A stretch of DNA of 64,000 bases, taken from NCBI RefSeq assembly GCF_004216475.1, contig NZ_CP022303.1, forward strand, positions 3,472,001 to 3,536,000, in the 5' to 3' direction. A program made the translations under genes and the position numbers. Under the pieces are notes generated by a model. The model had not been told where the DNA came from, did not search any database, and worked only from the letters and a program-made list of their open reading frames with translations. The DNA is from Thalassococcus sp. S3 (GTDB taxonomy: Bacteria > Pseudomonadota > Alphaproteobacteria > Rhodobacterales > Rhodobacteraceae). This document shows positions 33,980 to 43,833 of this stretch, one piece after another. Numbering within the stretch: the first letter of the stretch is position 1; every line of letters starts with the position of its first letter.

Positions 33980-34312
33980 GCTGAATATCCAACTGCCCGA
34001 ATTGTTGCTTTTTTGATGCAGTAGCACGAAACGCGAACACCTGCCAAGTCATTCGATACGGCAAGACAAAAACGACACCACCTATTTCATGCGCGACACT
34101 CCCGTCGTGAACGGGGCGAAAACAGCACAAAAACGACCAAGCTCGATGTCGATTTTATTATACTTGTCAGAGCTTTAAGCGCCAATCCGACCTATGCACG
34201 CCTTGCATATGACACATGCGTTTTTGATCTCTTGCGCCCAGAAAATCGGCAGCCTATCTGCCGCTTCAGAGAGAAAAAAAGCACCCGAAACTCTATTGGA
34301 AGGATTGATGAT
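33980..34312. other. intergenic region between ruvC and the DUF1127 gene
   Basis: These 333 bases separate two divergent genes and must hold their promoters. The region is more AT-rich than its surroundings. A -10-like TATACT occurs at 34159-34164 on the plus strand, without a good partner hexamer. I see no coding frame and no strong hairpin. The ribosome-binding site GGAAGGA at about 34298 belongs to the next gene. Confidence 0.55.
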
Positions 34313-34531
34313 ATGGCTGCATTTGACACCTCCCGCACCACCTATGGCTCCGATCGCCTTGCCGGCCGTATCGGGACCTTTTTTGCATCTTTGATCGGCG
34401 CCGTGGCGGCGTGGAACGACGCCCGCGTGACACGGAATTCGCTGGCGAAATTGTCGGATCGCGAACTGGAAGACATCGGTCTCGTTCGCGGTGACATCGA
34501 CGCTGTTGCCGAAGGCAAAACCGTCTACTGA
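34313..34531 (+). CDS. small DUF1127 protein
   Basis: A 72-residue basic protein. The start MAAFDTSRTTYGSD has GGAAGGA upstream. The C-terminal DUF1127 motif is VTRNSLAKLSDRELEDIGL, followed by RGDID. Small DUF1127 proteins are abundant in alphaproteobacteria; some bind RNA and affect phosphate and carbon responses, and longer ones sit near stress genes. The gene is monocistronic, with its own terminator at 34562. Confidence 0.88.
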   Translation: MAAFDTSRTTYGSDRLAGRIGTFFASLIGAVAAWNDARVTRNSLAKLSDRELEDIGLVRGDIDAVAEGKTVY

Positions 34532-34561
34532 ACCGCTCCTGCGATTACCGATCTCTGACAG

Positions 34562-34600
34562 AAAACGCCGCGCAGGTCACGACACCTGCGCGGCGTTTTT
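34562..34600 (+). terminator. strong terminator after the DUF1127 gene
   Basis: AAAACGCCGCGCAGGT (34562-34577) pairs perfectly with ACCTGCGCGGCGTTTT (34584-34599), with a six-base loop and a T run. The symmetric A and T ends allow it to work in both directions. Confidence 0.93.
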
Positions 34601-34658
34601 ACTCGTTACGCCATAACTCTGCCTGTTACGTCACTTTGAAAAAGGGCCCGACCGCGCC

Positions 34659-35003
34659 CTAGCGCAGGATCGGGCCGATATGGTCCGCAAGATACCGGGT
34701 CGCGGGATCGACCTGCATGACCCATGCACCGCCTTGCTCGACGAATGTGCCGTCTTTGAGCGTTGCAAGACGATCCTCGTAGGCCACGTCACCAAGGGAC
34801 GCGACAAGAAAGGCCTTGAAAGCGAAGAAGGCGAAAACAAAAAGCACCAGCGATGGCAGCGATACACCTGACCGTTTCCGTTTGGGGCGGAAAACGATCA
34901 GCCCATCCGCACGCATGCGCGGGCTGTACCCGTTCGACATTGCTTGGTGTTTGCGCGCCAACTGGCGCAGACGCTTGTTAAAGTGGAGATGGTCCAGGAC
35001 CAT
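34659..35003 (-). CDS. hypothetical membrane protein
   Basis: A 114-residue protein with a basic N-terminal half (KRLRQLARKHQAM and FRPKRKRSG), one membrane helix (SLPSLVLFVFAFFAFKAFLV) and a short exported tail ending YLADHIGPILR. By the positive-inside rule the N-terminus is cytoplasmic. I do not recognise a family, though the compact layout resembles small conserved proteins of roseobacters. It stands alone between the DUF1127 terminator and prmA; no operon partner is clear. Confidence 0.65.
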   Translation of the reverse strand: MVLDHLHFNKRLRQLARKHQAMSNGYSPRMRADGLIVFRPKRKRSGVSLPSLVLFVFAFFAFKAFLVASLGDVAYEDRLATLKDGTFVEQGGAWVMQVDPATRYLADHIGPILR

Positions 35004-35110
35004 GGCAGCCTCCGTTTACACTGGCCCCCACCAGCGGATGTGTCTGGTATGCGCCTGAATTGTGGCAAAACTGGGGCAGACGTCTAAAACACCGCTAAAA
35101 CCTGTCTAAA

Positions 35111-35983
35111 TCACGCCTCTTTCTGGAGTGTCAGCGTCGTCCATTCAACAATCTCCTCCCGGTGGACAAGATTGATCCCGTTTTGTGCATAAACATGAAC
35201 GATTTCATCGGCTTGCTCATTCAGGATCCCGGAGAGAATCGCATAGCCGCCCGGCGTCATCGCGGCGGACATATCCGGCGAAAGGGCGATGAGCGGCCCT
35301 TTGAGGATGTTGGCGAAGACCAGATCGAAGGGCGCAGCGCGCGCGAGGTCGGGATGCGCAAAACCCGCCGCTTCGATGCACTCTACCTTGTCCTCCAACC
35401 CGTTGGCGCGGACATTGGCCTGGGCGACCTCGACCGCGACCGGGTCGATATCGCTGGCCAGCACGGGTTCGGGCCAGATCCGCGCGGCCGCCATGGCGAG
35501 CACTGCGGTGCCACACCCGATGTCGACGGTGTTCCGCGCGTGGATGCCTTGGGTGATCAGACGATCCAAGGCGCACAGACAGCCCAATGTCGTGCCGTGG
35601 TGCCCTGTGCCAAAGGCCATTGCAGCTTCGATCAGCAATGGCTGCGCACCGCCTGGCACCTTGTCGGCATCATGACTGCCGTAGACAAAGAAGCGCCCGG
35701 CCTCCACGGGGGCCAATTCACGGCGGACATGAGCGACCCAGTCGGTCTCCGGCAGTTCGGACACGGCAAAGGGTTTGGCGTCAAAAGCAGCGGCGAGGAG
35801 CGCGAGCGCGGCGGCATCCGGGGCGGCCTGAAAGTATCCGCCCACCTCCCACAGACCCGACCCGTCCTCGATCTCGAACACACCGACGCCGGTTGGCTCC
35901 GGCTCCAGACGCTCCATCGCCTCGCCCAACCTTTCGGCCTCGGTCTTGCCGGTCAATGTTGTGAGGGCCGTGAATGTGGGCAT
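35111..35983 (-). CDS. prmA: ribosomal protein L11 methyltransferase PrmA
   Basis: A 290-residue class I SAM-dependent methyltransferase that trimethylates ribosomal protein L11. The SAM-binding loop is TVDIGCGTAVLAMAAAR, preceded by AMAFGTGHHGTTLGCL and followed by DLVFANILKGPLIALSP with the NxxxxPL substrate motif. The second of two close ATGs (35983) is favoured, because GGGAG directly touches the first. Length and order agree with the alphaproteobacterial form. Confidence 0.93.
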   Translation of the reverse strand: MPTFTALTTLTGKTEAERLGEAMERLEPEPTGVGVFEIEDGSGLWEVGGYFQAAPDAAALALLAAAFDAKPFAVSELPETDWVAHVRRELAPVEAGRFFVYGSHDADKVPGGAQPLLIEAAMAFGTGHHGTTLGCLCALDRLITQGIHARNTVDIGCGTAVLAMAAARIWPEPVLASDIDPVAVEVAQANVRANGLEDKVECIEAAGFAHPDLARAAPFDLVFANILKGPLIALSPDMSAAMTPGGYAILSGILNEQADEIVHVYAQNGINLVHREEIVEWTTLTLQKEA

Positions 35984-36072
35984 CTTCATCTCCCAAAGTT
36001 GCAGGTGGGCGCGGCGCCTGTGCCTTACGGGGACCTGCGGCCCCAAGGCAACCCGAAACGCCTAGCAGACGG

Positions 36073-37329
36073 TTATTCCGCCGGAGCGGGCCTGGCGAAG
36101 CGGGCAAAAACAGTCTCGTGCCCCGGCTCGGGATGTCGGGGGATCATCAACGCCAGAATGAACGAGACCATCGCCATGGCCGCGGCAAGCCCAAAGACCC
36201 CGCCGGGAGAAACAAGCCACATATAACCCAGAGCGGCAGGCAAAAAGACCGCCGCGATGTGGTTGATCGTAAAGGCCACCGCCGCCGTGGGCGCGATATC
36301 CGCAGGATCGGCGATTTTCTGAAAATAGGTTTTCAAGGCCAGAGCCAGCGCAAAGAAGAGGTGATCCAACACATAAAGCGTGGCTGCCAGCATCACGCCC
36401 CAGCCAAAATAGTAGATCCCGCCATAGGCGAGGAAAACGAGCGTCAGTCCGATATATTCAAAGCCCAGCGCATTGCGCTCTCCGAAATGGCCGACAGCCC
36501 GGCCCATGAGGGGGGCAAAGATCATGTTGGCGACAAGATTGACGAGGTAGAGCGCTGTGACCTCATGCACCTCGAACCCGAATTTCTCGACCATCATGAA
36601 ACCGGCGAAGACGACAAAGATCTGCCGCCGTGCACCGGACATGAATTGCAGCGCATAATAAAGCCAGTAGCGGCGGCGCAGCACCATCTTCTTGGTTTGC
36701 GGATGGGGTGCCTCGAATTGAGGGAAGGCGATCAGCGCATAGACCGCGATCAACGCGGTCAGCCCGCCTGCCATCATATAGACAGTGTTATAGGTCAGGC
36801 CTAAAGGCTCCCACAAAAGTACGATCAGCCCATAGGCGCAGAGCGTCGCACCCGAGCCAGCCGCCAAAAGCCATCCGAGCGTCTGCGGCGCGCGTTTTTT
36901 GTCGAGCCATTGCAGTTGCAAAGACTGGTTGACGGTTTCGTAATAGTGAAAGCCGATGGAACTGAGCATGGTAATGGTCAGGATCCCTGCCAGAGAGGGG
37001 AACCAGGCTGTCATGGCTGTCGCGACACCGAGAAGGATCAGGGAAACGAGGCCCAGAACCTGCTCACGGATAAAGAGGATCAGGGCAATCACCCCGATGG
37101 CCAGAAAGCCCGGGATCTCGCGCACCGTATGCAGCCAGCCGATATCGCTGCCGTCGAACCCTGCGGCCTCGATAACAAAGTTGTTCAGAAGGGCAGACCA
37201 GGTGGCGAAGGCGATGGGCATGGCTGCCGCCATCAGAAACAGCAGCGTCAGAGGGCGGCGCCAGATCGGAAGTGTGGCCGTCTGAGAAAGCGGGATTGTC
37301 CTGAACATATGCAGCACATACGCCTGCAA
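36073..37329 (-). CDS. MFS transporter
   Basis: A 418-residue polytopic protein with about twelve hydrophobic segments split by a central cytoplasmic loop (FEAPHPQTKKMVLRRR). Segments include LTLLFLMAAAMPIAFATWSA, FGWGVMLAATLYVLDHLFFA and VSPGGVFGLAAAMAMVSFI. I cannot assign a substrate. The ATG at 37308 is another possible start. It lies between priA and prmA on the same strand with gaps of 50 and 89 bases, so co-transcription is possible but not shown. Confidence 0.82.
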   Translation of the reverse strand: MQAYVLHMFRTIPLSQTATLPIWRRPLTLLFLMAAAMPIAFATWSALLNNFVIEAAGFDGSDIGWLHTVREIPGFLAIGVIALILFIREQVLGLVSLILLGVATAMTAWFPSLAGILTITMLSSIGFHYYETVNQSLQLQWLDKKRAPQTLGWLLAAGSGATLCAYGLIVLLWEPLGLTYNTVYMMAGGLTALIAVYALIAFPQFEAPHPQTKKMVLRRRYWLYYALQFMSGARRQIFVVFAGFMMVEKFGFEVHEVTALYLVNLVANMIFAPLMGRAVGHFGERNALGFEYIGLTLVFLAYGGIYYFGWGVMLAATLYVLDHLFFALALALKTYFQKIADPADIAPTAAVAFTINHIAAVFLPAALGYMWLVSPGGVFGLAAAMAMVSFILALMIPRHPEPGHETVFARFARPAPAE

Positions 37330-37379
37330 CCATGACTTGGCGAGGGAAAAGTCGGTCTGCGGACGCGCTGCGCGGTGGC

Positions 37380-39575
37380 TCAGTAAAAGCTTTGCGGGTC
37401 GATATCGACGCTCAACCGCAGATCCCCCTTGAGCGTGAACTGACCGATCCAGCGGGCAAGTGCGGCCTGCAACGGGCTGCCCTTTGCGGCCTTGACCAGC
37501 AGACGCACGCGGTGGCGCCCCCGGATCCGGGCAATCGGCGCGGGCGCCGGACCGAAGACCTGCGCGCCGATCTTGCGCAGCGGCGCGTCCTGTCTGGCCA
37601 GCGCATTGCCCAGATCGAAGACCTGCGCCACATCCGGCCCCGAAAGGATGATGCCTGCCATCCGACCATAAGGCGGCACCCCCGCCTGCTGGCGCTCAGC
37701 CGCCTCAGCCCTCCAGAAGGCCTCCTCATCGCCCGCGAGGATGGCCCGGATCACCGGATGTTCGGGCTGGTAGGTCTGCAACAGCGCCGTGCCGGGTTTC
37801 TCGGCTCGCCCTGCCCGCCCGGCGACCTGGCGCATCAGTTGAAACGTCCGCTCCGCCGCGCGCAGATCCGATCCTTGCAGCCCCAGATCGGCGTCAATGA
37901 CGCCGACAAGCGTGAGCAGCGGAAAGTTATGGCCTTTGGCCACAAGCTGCGTGCCGATGATGATATCGGCGGCCCCTTCTGCAATCCCCTCGATCTCGGC
38001 CTTAAGCGCGCGGGCCGAGCCGTAAAGGTCCGAACTCAGCGTCGCGATACGCGCGTCGGGAAAAAGAGAGGCGGCCTCCTCGCTCAGCCGTTCGACCCCC
38101 GGCCCGACCGCGGTGAGCCGGTCTTCGGCATCGCAGGACGGGCAAATCGTTGGAATGGGCTTGGTCTCTCCGCATTGATGGCAAACCAGGCGCTTGAGAA
38201 AGCGATGCTCGACCATCCGCGCATCACAGTGATCGCAACCGATCTGATGCCCGCAGGCGCGGCAAAGCGTGATCGGCGCATAGCCGCGCCGGTTGAGAAA
38301 GAGAAGCGCCTGCTCCCCCCGCGCCATCCGCGCCTCGACCGCGGCCTTCAGCGTCGGAGAGATCCAGGTCCCGCTTTGCAGTGTCTCGGCGCGCATGTCG
38401 ATGCTGCGCATCTCGGGCAGTTCGGCAGACCCGAAGCGCGCCGTCAGCTCCAGCTTGGCATATTTGCCCGCCTCGGCATTGGCCCAGCTTTCCAGGGACG
38501 GCGTGGCGCTCGCAAGCACCACATGAGCCTCGCAGATCGAGGCGCGCAGAACCGCCATATCACGGGCATTGTAAAGAACGCCGTCTTCCTGCTTGTAGGA
38601 GGTATCATGCTCTTCATCGACGATGATGAGCCCCAGATTCTGAAACGGCAGAAAGAGCGCCGAACGCGCGCCAATCACCAATTGCACTTGCCCCTGGCCC
38701 ACCATCCGCCAGATCCGGCGCCGTTCGGTCATGGTGGCGCCTGAATGCCACTCCGCCGGGCGTGCGCCGAACCGCGCCTCGACCCGGGTAAGGAATTCGG
38801 AGGTCAGCGCAATCTCGGGCAGCAGAACCAGCGCCTGCCGCCCCATCCGCAGTGCCTGCGCGACCGCCTCCAGATAAACCTCGGTCTTGCCGGAGCCGGT
38901 GACACCTTTCAGCAAGGTCGTCCCGTATCGTTCCGTGCGCAGCGCCTGTCTCAGGACAGAGGCGGCGGCGGCCTGATCCTCGGTCAACTCCTTGCCGGGG
39001 CGTTCGGGATCCATTGGTGGGAAGGGCAGATCACGGGGGCTGTCCTCCTCGCGCACCGCGCCCTGCTCCACCAGCCCCTTGATGACCGATGATGTCACGC
39101 CAGCCAGTTCGGCCAGTTCCTTGAGCGTGAAGGCGAGCCCGGTATGGTCCCTCAGCACCTCCATCACTCTTCGGCGGGCATCGGTCAGGCGTGACGGTTC
39201 CCCGTCCCCCAGCCGGTAGATCTTGCGCATCGATGGCGGATCACCCAGCCCCGGCGCGCGGGTGGCGAGCCGCAGCATCGCGGGCATCGGCGTAAGCGTG
39301 TATTCCGCCGCGCGCCTCAGGAAAAGCTGCATCTCTTCGCGCATGGGGGCTGCGTCGAGGACGCGGATCACGCTGCGGATCTTGGCGCGGTCGTAATCGC
39401 CCCTTCCGGGTCCCCAGACGACACCCAGAACCTTGCGCGGACCCAGAGGCACCTCGACAAAGGCCCCAAGATGACAACCGCCTTCCGGCGCCTTGTAATC
39501 CAGAAGCCGATCCAGAGGCTGGGTGGTCAGAACACCGACCAATTCCCCTTCGTCAAAGAACTCCGTCCCGGTCAC
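37380..39575 (-). CDS. priA: primosomal protein N' (replication restart helicase PriA)
   Basis: A 731-residue superfamily 2 helicase that recognises stalled forks and reloads the replisome. The GTG at 39575 is favoured by an AAAGGG site and by family length. The N-terminal fork-binding domain contains [20 protein letters not shown]. Walker A is [18 protein letters not shown] near residue 223 and DEEH lies in [16 protein letters not shown]. The zinc region has eight cysteines in four CxxC-type pairs ([13 protein letters not shown] and [17 protein letters not shown]). [20 protein letters not shown] belongs to the second motor domain. Confidence 0.97.
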   Translation of the reverse strand: MTGTEFFDEGELVGVLTTQPLDRLLDYKAPEGGCHLGAFVEVPLGPRKVLGVVWGPGRGDYDRAKIRSVIRVLDAAPMREEMQLFLRRAAEYTLTPMPAMLRLATRAPGLGDPPSMRKIYRLGDGEPSRLTDARRRVMEVLRDHTGLAFTLKELAELAGVTSSVIKGLVEQGAVREEDSPRDLPFPPMDPERPGKELTEDQAAAASVLRQALRTERYGTTLLKGVTGSGKTEVYLEAVAQALRMGRQALVLLPEIALTSEFLTRVEARFGARPAEWHSGATMTERRRIWRMVGQGQVQLVIGARSALFLPFQNLGLIIVDEEHDTSYKQEDGVLYNARDMAVLRASICEAHVVLASATPSLESWANAEAGKYAKLELTARFGSAELPEMRSIDMRAETLQSGTWISPTLKAAVEARMARGEQALLFLNRRGYAPITLCRACGHQIGCDHCDARMVEHRFLKRLVCHQCGETKPIPTICPSCDAEDRLTAVGPGVERLSEEAASLFPDARIATLSSDLYGSARALKAEIEGIAEGAADIIIGTQLVAKGHNFPLLTLVGVIDADLGLQGSDLRAAERTFQLMRQVAGRAGRAEKPGTALLQTYQPEHPVIRAILAGDEEAFWRAEAAERQQAGVPPYGRMAGIILSGPDVAQVFDLGNALARQDAPLRKIGAQVFGPAPAPIARIRGRHRVRLLVKAAKGSPLQAALARWIGQFTLKGDLRLSVDIDPQSFY

Positions 39576-39667
39576 GCACGCCCTTTCTGTCCGAGGGGTT
39601 TCAGCTTCGCAGATCATGGGGTAAAGCCAAGCCAACCCAAGGCCAACCCCATCAAAGGATGCAGCCC

Positions 39668-40321
39668 ATGAAATTCTTCGTAGATTCCGCCGAGATCGAC
39701 GCCATTGCCGAGCTGAACGACCTGGGCATGGTCGACGGCGTGACCACGAACCCCTCGCTGATCATGAAGTCAGGTCGCGACATCCTGGAGGTCACCAAGG
39801 AGATCTGCGATCTGGTCGACGGTCCCGTCAGCGCCGAGGTCGTGGCCACCGAAGCCGACGACATGATCGCCGAGGGGCGCAAGCTGGCCCAGATCGCCGA
39901 CAACATCGCGGTGAAGGTACCGCTGACCTGGGCCGGGCTGAAAACCTGCAAGACGCTGAGTGACGAGGGGCAGATGGTCAACGTGACGCTCTGTTTCTCC
40001 GCCAATCAGGCGCTGCTTGCGGCCAAGGCGGGGGCCGCGTTTATCTCTCCCTTCATCGGCCGGCTGGATGACATCAACCTCGACGGAATGGAGCTGATCG
40101 AGGATATCCGCACGATCTATGACAATTACGGGTTCGAAACGCAGATCCTCGCGGCGTCCATCCGGTCGGTCAATCACGTGCTGGAAAGCGCGCGCATTGG
40201 TGCCGATGTGATGACCGCGCCGCCGGAGGTGATCAAGAAGCTTGCCGCGCATCCGCTGACCGACAAAGGACTTGAGGCATTCCTGTCGGATTGGGCGAAG
40301 ACCGGCCAGAAGATCCTGTAA
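39668..40321 (+). CDS. fsa: transaldolase/fructose-6-phosphate aldolase family enzyme
   Basis: A 217-residue TIM-barrel enzyme of the small transaldolase group. [20 protein letters not shown] starts the barrel, [16 protein letters not shown] is the second conserved block and the Schiff-base lysine is in [31 protein letters not shown] follows. Small members act either as transaldolase in the pentose phosphate pathway or as fructose-6-phosphate aldolase, and sequence by eye does not separate the two. AAAGGA lies upstream of the ATG. It is divergent from priA. Confidence 0.93.
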   Translation: MKFFVDSAEIDAIAELNDLGMVDGVTTNPSLIMKSGRDILEVTKEICDLVDGPVSAEVVATEADDMIAEGRKLAQIADNIAVKVPLTWAGLKTCKTLSDEGQMVNVTLCFSANQALLAAKAGAAFISPFIGRLDDINLDGMELIEDIRTIYDNYGFETQILAASIRSVNHVLESARIGADVMTAPPEVIKKLAAHPLTDKGLEAFLSDWAKTGQKIL

Positions 40322-40421
40322 GAACGACACATTTTCCCGAAATCCATCCGCTGCCGCAAATTTGGGGCAGCGAATTCAAAAAGTCGTGTTATAGACCCCG
40401 GTAAGATGACAAGAGGCTGAG

Positions 40422-41129
40422 ATGAGCAGTAGCCCGAAACTGGAAACAACCCTGCGCGATGCAATCATCGCCAAACCCGATGCCGTGCTGGATGACCAGG
40501 CAATTATGCAGGCTCTCGTCACCGCGAATGAACGCTCCATGGGCGGTAACGTCGTCGATCTGCGCGGGATCGCGATGGAGCGGCTGGAAGCGCGGCTGGA
40601 CCGGCTGGAGGATACGCATCGCAGTGTGATCGCCGCGGCCTACGAAAACCTGGCAGGCACAAACCAGGTGCATCGCGCGATCCTGAGAATGCTGGACCCC
40701 GTCGAGTTCGAAACCTTCCTGACCGATCTTCGCGGCGAGGTGTCCGACATCCTCCGCATCGACGCGATCAGATTGGTTCTCGAAACCGCACAGAACAACG
40801 AGGACGCCGCCGTCAAACGGCTTGGTCATGTTTTGACCGTTGCCGAGCCGGGCTTTGTCGATGCCTATCTCACCCAGGGGCGGGGCGGTCAGATGCGGCA
40901 GGTCACGCTGCGCCAGGTTCAGGATGCGTCCGATCGCGTCTACGGTGACGCCGCCGGCTGGATCCGGTCCGAGGCCTGTCTCAAACTGGATTTCGGAACC
41001 GGTCGCCTTCCCGGGCTTCTGGTCATGGGCGCGGAGGACCCGCACCATTTTCATCCCCAACAGGGCACGGACCTGTTGGCCTTCTTTGCGGGCGTGTTTG
41101 AAAGGTCGATGCGCCGCTGGCTCTCTTGA
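40422..41129 (+). CDS. DUF484 family protein
   Basis: A 235-residue cytoplasmic protein of the DUF484 family. A helical N-terminal part with LDRLEDTHRSVIAAAYENLA is followed by a GAF-like domain (RIDAIRLVLETAQNNEDAA to FHPQQGTDLLAFFAGVFERS). DUF484 genes commonly precede xerC, as yigA does in Escherichia coli, and the stop here overlaps the xerC TTG start by four bases. A regulatory link to the recombinase is inferred from this conserved pairing; no biochemical role is established. Confidence 0.88.
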   Translation: MSSSPKLETTLRDAIIAKPDAVLDDQAIMQALVTANERSMGGNVVDLRGIAMERLEARLDRLEDTHRSVIAAAYENLAGTNQVHRAILRMLDPVEFETFLTDLRGEVSDILRIDAIRLVLETAQNNEDAAVKRLGHVLTVAEPGFVDAYLTQGRGGQMRQVTLRQVQDASDRVYGDAAGWIRSEACLKLDFGTGRLPGLLVMGAEDPHHFHPQQGTDLLAFFAGVFERSMRRWLS

Positions 41130-42046
41130 GCCTGATTTCTCCAGCCTGTCGCGATGCGTTGGAGCACTGGCTTCAGACGCGAAGGGCCTTGGAAGGCGCT
41201 GCTGAGAACACGATCACGGCCTATCAGGGCGATGTGGTCGAGTTTCTGAGCTTTATGACAACCCACCACGGATCCACACAGGGCCTGGCCGCGATCTCGC
41301 GCATTTCGGTCCAGGATATGCGCGCCTGGATGGCCCGGACCCGCGCCGGGGGGGTGAGCGCACGTTCGCTGGCCCGAAAGCTCTCGGCAGTGAAAAGCTT
41401 CTATCGCTGGCTTGCCGAGCGGGAAGGGTTTGAGCCGACGGCGGTTCTGTCCGTCCGTGCGCCCAAGTTTCAGAAAAAACTGCCACGCCCCCTGGCCGAG
41501 GACGCGGCCCGCGCGATGATCGAAACGGTCGATCTTCAATCGCAGGAGCCTTGGGTCGCGGCGCGCGACGTTGCCGTTCTGACGCTGCTCTATGGCTGCG
41601 GCCTGCGCATATCGGAGGCGCTGGCACTCACCGGATCGGATGTGCCCCTGCCGGGCGTGCTGCGCATCACCGGCAAGGGCGGAAAGGAGCGGATTGTCCC
41701 TGTACTCGCGGCGGCGCGTGATGCCGTGGACGGTTATGTCCGGCTCTGCCCGCATGCCATCACGTCCGAAAGTCCGCTTTTCCGGGGGGTCAGAGGCGGT
41801 AAGCTTGGACCTGGGCCGATCCAGCGCGTGATGGCTCAGGCCCGGATGCAGCTTGGCCTGCCGGCAACGGCCACTCCTCACGCCATGCGGCACAGTTTTG
41901 CAACCCATCTGCTCTCGGCGGGCGGAGACCTGCGCGCGATCCAGGAGTTGCTGGGCCACGCCTCGCTGTCGACAACGCAGGCCTATACGGCTGTCGACAC
42001 CGCGCGCTTGATGGAGGTCTATGAACGGGCGCACCCCAAGGCATGA
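41126..42046 (+). CDS. xerC: tyrosine recombinase XerC
   Basis: A 306-residue site-specific recombinase that, with XerD, resolves chromosome dimers at dif. It starts at a TTG overlapping the DUF484 stop. The N-terminal SAM-like domain has ENTITAYQGDVVEFLSFMTT. The catalytic residues lie in GCGLRISEALAL (Arg near 160), ITGKGGKERIVPV (Lys), TPHAMRHSFATHLL (His and Arg near 252-255), LLGHASLSTTQAYT (His and the nucleophilic Tyr near 287). All conserved positions are present, and the length is normal. Confidence 0.95.
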   Translation: MSLISPACRDALEHWLQTRRALEGAAENTITAYQGDVVEFLSFMTTHHGSTQGLAAISRISVQDMRAWMARTRAGGVSARSLARKLSAVKSFYRWLAEREGFEPTAVLSVRAPKFQKKLPRPLAEDAARAMIETVDLQSQEPWVAARDVAVLTLLYGCGLRISEALALTGSDVPLPGVLRITGKGGKERIVPVLAAARDAVDGYVRLCPHAITSESPLFRGVRGGKLGPGPIQRVMAQARMQLGLPATATPHAMRHSFATHLLSAGGDLRAIQELLGHASLSTTQAYTAVDTARLMEVYERAHPKA

Positions 42047-42099
42047 GATGATCACGCGATTGGTTTGCACCTGCGGTTATTTTACGCGATGAGACCCCG

Positions 42100-42795
42100 A
42101 TGACACAAAAACTGCGCGCGCTTTCGGTTCATTGGCTCACCGCAACGGGGGCCGTCTTCGCGATGCTGGCCATGCTGGCCGCCGTCGACGAGAAATGGGA
42201 CCTAATGTTCCTTTGGCTCGTGGTCGCCTTTGCCGTGGACGGGATCGACGGCCCGCTTGCACGCAAATTCGATGTCAAAACGAATGCGCCGCAATTCGAT
42301 GGTGTCCTGCTGGATCTCATCATCGACTACCTGACCTATGTCTTCATTCCGGCCTTCGCGCTTTTCAAGTCCGGGCTAATGGATGGCTGGACGGGTTGGG
42401 TGGCCATCATCGTGATCACCTTCACCTCCGCGATGTACTTCGCCGACACCCGCATGAAAACAAAGGACAATTCCTTTTCCGGCTTTCCCGGATGCTGGAA
42501 CATGGTCGTGCTGGTCATCTTCGCGCTAGAGCCCAACTTCTGGGTCAGCCTGTCCATCGTCACAGTGCTGGCCATCGCGATGTTCGTACCTTTGAAATTT
42601 ATCCATCCGGTACGCACGGATCGCTGGCGCCTTGTGTCCCTGCCCACAGCATTTGCCTGGACCTTTTTTGCGGGATGGGCGGCCTGGGTCGACTTCCATC
42701 CCGAAAGCTGGGCCCACTGGGGGCTTGTCGTGACAAGTCTGTATCTGCTTCTGGCTGGAATCGCGCAGCAGATGATCCCTCCACGGAACCGTTAG
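42100..42795 (+). CDS. pcs: phosphatidylcholine synthase
   Basis: A 231-residue integral membrane enzyme that joins choline to CDP-diacylglycerol. The CDP-alcohol phosphotransferase motif is DGIDGPLARKFDV followed by FDGVLLDLIIDY, giving DGxDGxxAR...GxxxDxxxD at about residues 47-73. Six to eight hydrophobic segments are visible, among them LMFLWLVVAFAV and LSIVTVLAIAMFVPL. Choline-dependent Pcs is typical of alphaproteobacteria with phosphatidylcholine membranes. Its stop overlaps that of the convergent GreA-like gene. Confidence 0.95.
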   Translation: MTQKLRALSVHWLTATGAVFAMLAMLAAVDEKWDLMFLWLVVAFAVDGIDGPLARKFDVKTNAPQFDGVLLDLIIDYLTYVFIPAFALFKSGLMDGWTGWVAIIVITFTSAMYFADTRMKTKDNSFSGFPGCWNMVVLVIFALEPNFWVSLSIVTVLAIAMFVPLKFIHPVRTDRWRLVSLPTAFAWTFFAGWAAWVDFHPESWAHWGLVVTSLYLLLAGIAQQMIPPRNR

Positions 42796-43256
42796 AACAC
42801 CTCATCCACCGTCGCGTCGCGACCGTTCAGCGTAAAGCTGTCGCCAGCCTGCAAACCCGCCATGGCCTTGTAAATTGGGCTTTGCTCGGAAATGCCCATA
42901 TAAGTCACCCCGTCGACATCGAACCGTGCGGTCGCGGTCGCGACAACCAGATGCCGGCCATCTATGGTTACGATCGCGCCGGGGCGCACGGTATCGGTCA
43001 CCGAGAAGTCGATATTTTCCAGAACGTCCACTTTCGCATGGTGGGTTTGCACAGGCTGATCGAAGGCCGCGGCCAGATCCGCGCTTTCCCTTGCGTCCGA
43101 GATTTCGTCCGTATCGTGACTTTCCGTAGGATCGAGACGAGACCCTTTCAAATGCGCCTCGTAATGGGCAATCGCGGTTTCAAGCTCCGCTGTCTCAAGC
43201 GCAAACATCTTGTCGTAGACGGCTTGTTTTTGTTCAGCTCTGTCTTTTGCAGTCAT
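42792..43256 (-). CDS. GreA/GreB-like transcription factor
   Basis: A 154-residue protein with a helical N-terminus (about 5-45) and a C-terminal GreA/GreB-type FKBP-like domain: VRPGAIVTIDGRHLVVATA, then YMGISEQSPIYKAMAGLQAG and DSFTLNGRDATVDEV. In true GreA the coiled coil ends in a DLSEN-type acidic tip that stimulates RNA polymerase cleavage; I do not see that sequence here. It may therefore be a Gre-like factor that binds the secondary channel without the cleavage activity. Its stop shares bases with the pcs stop on the other strand. Confidence 0.75.
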   Translation of the reverse strand: MTAKDRAEQKQAVYDKMFALETAELETAIAHYEAHLKGSRLDPTESHDTDEISDARESADLAAAFDQPVQTHHAKVDVLENIDFSVTDTVRPGAIVTIDGRHLVVATATARFDVDGVTYMGISEQSPIYKAMAGLQAGDSFTLNGRDATVDEVF

Positions 43257-43335
43257 TCTCGTCTCCTCCTGACATCCCCGGAATTTTGCGAAACCAAGTG
43301 ATGCGCCGCTTTGACCTGGGTCAGCGAAAAGCGAT

Positions 43336-43791
43336 TTAGATCAAAAGGCTGGCTGCCCCTTCATGGCGCAACAGACTGACCTTCGTCTCGACGCCCCCTG
43401 CCCCCGAAAAGCCCGTTAGACCCTTTGCGCCCATCACCCGGTGGCACGGAATAACGATGGGTATGGGGTTTCCCCCGCACGCCCCGCCCACGGCCTGGGG
43501 CATTGCGCCCAACTCCTTTGCAATGTCGCCGTAGGTCCGCGTATGCCCAAACGGGATTTCAAGCATCTTTTGGCACACTGCCTTTTGGAACTCTGACCCT
43601 TCTACCCGCAGTGGCAGGTCGAAGCGCTCCAGCGTTCCGGCATCATAAGCACGCATTTGCGAAGCGGCCTTTTCGAGCAAGGGCGTCGGCGGTCCCTTAT
43701 CCGCGCCGCCCCAGACGACACGGGTGATGGCTCCGTCATCCTCGCCAATACCAAGCTGGCCAAACTGCGTCTGAACGGTGATCATACCCAT
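43336..43791 (-). CDS. ogt: methylated-DNA-protein-cysteine methyltransferase
   Basis: A 151-residue suicide DNA-repair protein that removes methyl groups from O6-methylguanine. The active-site motif IPIVIPCHRVMGAKG contains the acceptor cysteine near residue 115, and LTGFSGAGGVETKVSLLRHE follows. The DNA-binding helix is GHTRTYGDIAKELGAMPQAV. The N-terminal domain is short, as in Ogt forms without an Ada domain. ATG 43791 is used; an in-frame GTG lies two codons earlier. Confidence 0.94.
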   Translation of the reverse strand: MGMITVQTQFGQLGIGEDDGAITRVVWGGADKGPPTPLLEKAASQMRAYDAGTLERFDLPLRVEGSEFQKAVCQKMLEIPFGHTRTYGDIAKELGAMPQAVGGACGGNPIPIVIPCHRVMGAKGLTGFSGAGGVETKVSLLRHEGAASLLI

Positions 43792-43833
43792 CGCCACAAA
43801 ATGGGTTCATCGCACGAGGACTACAATCCTCAA

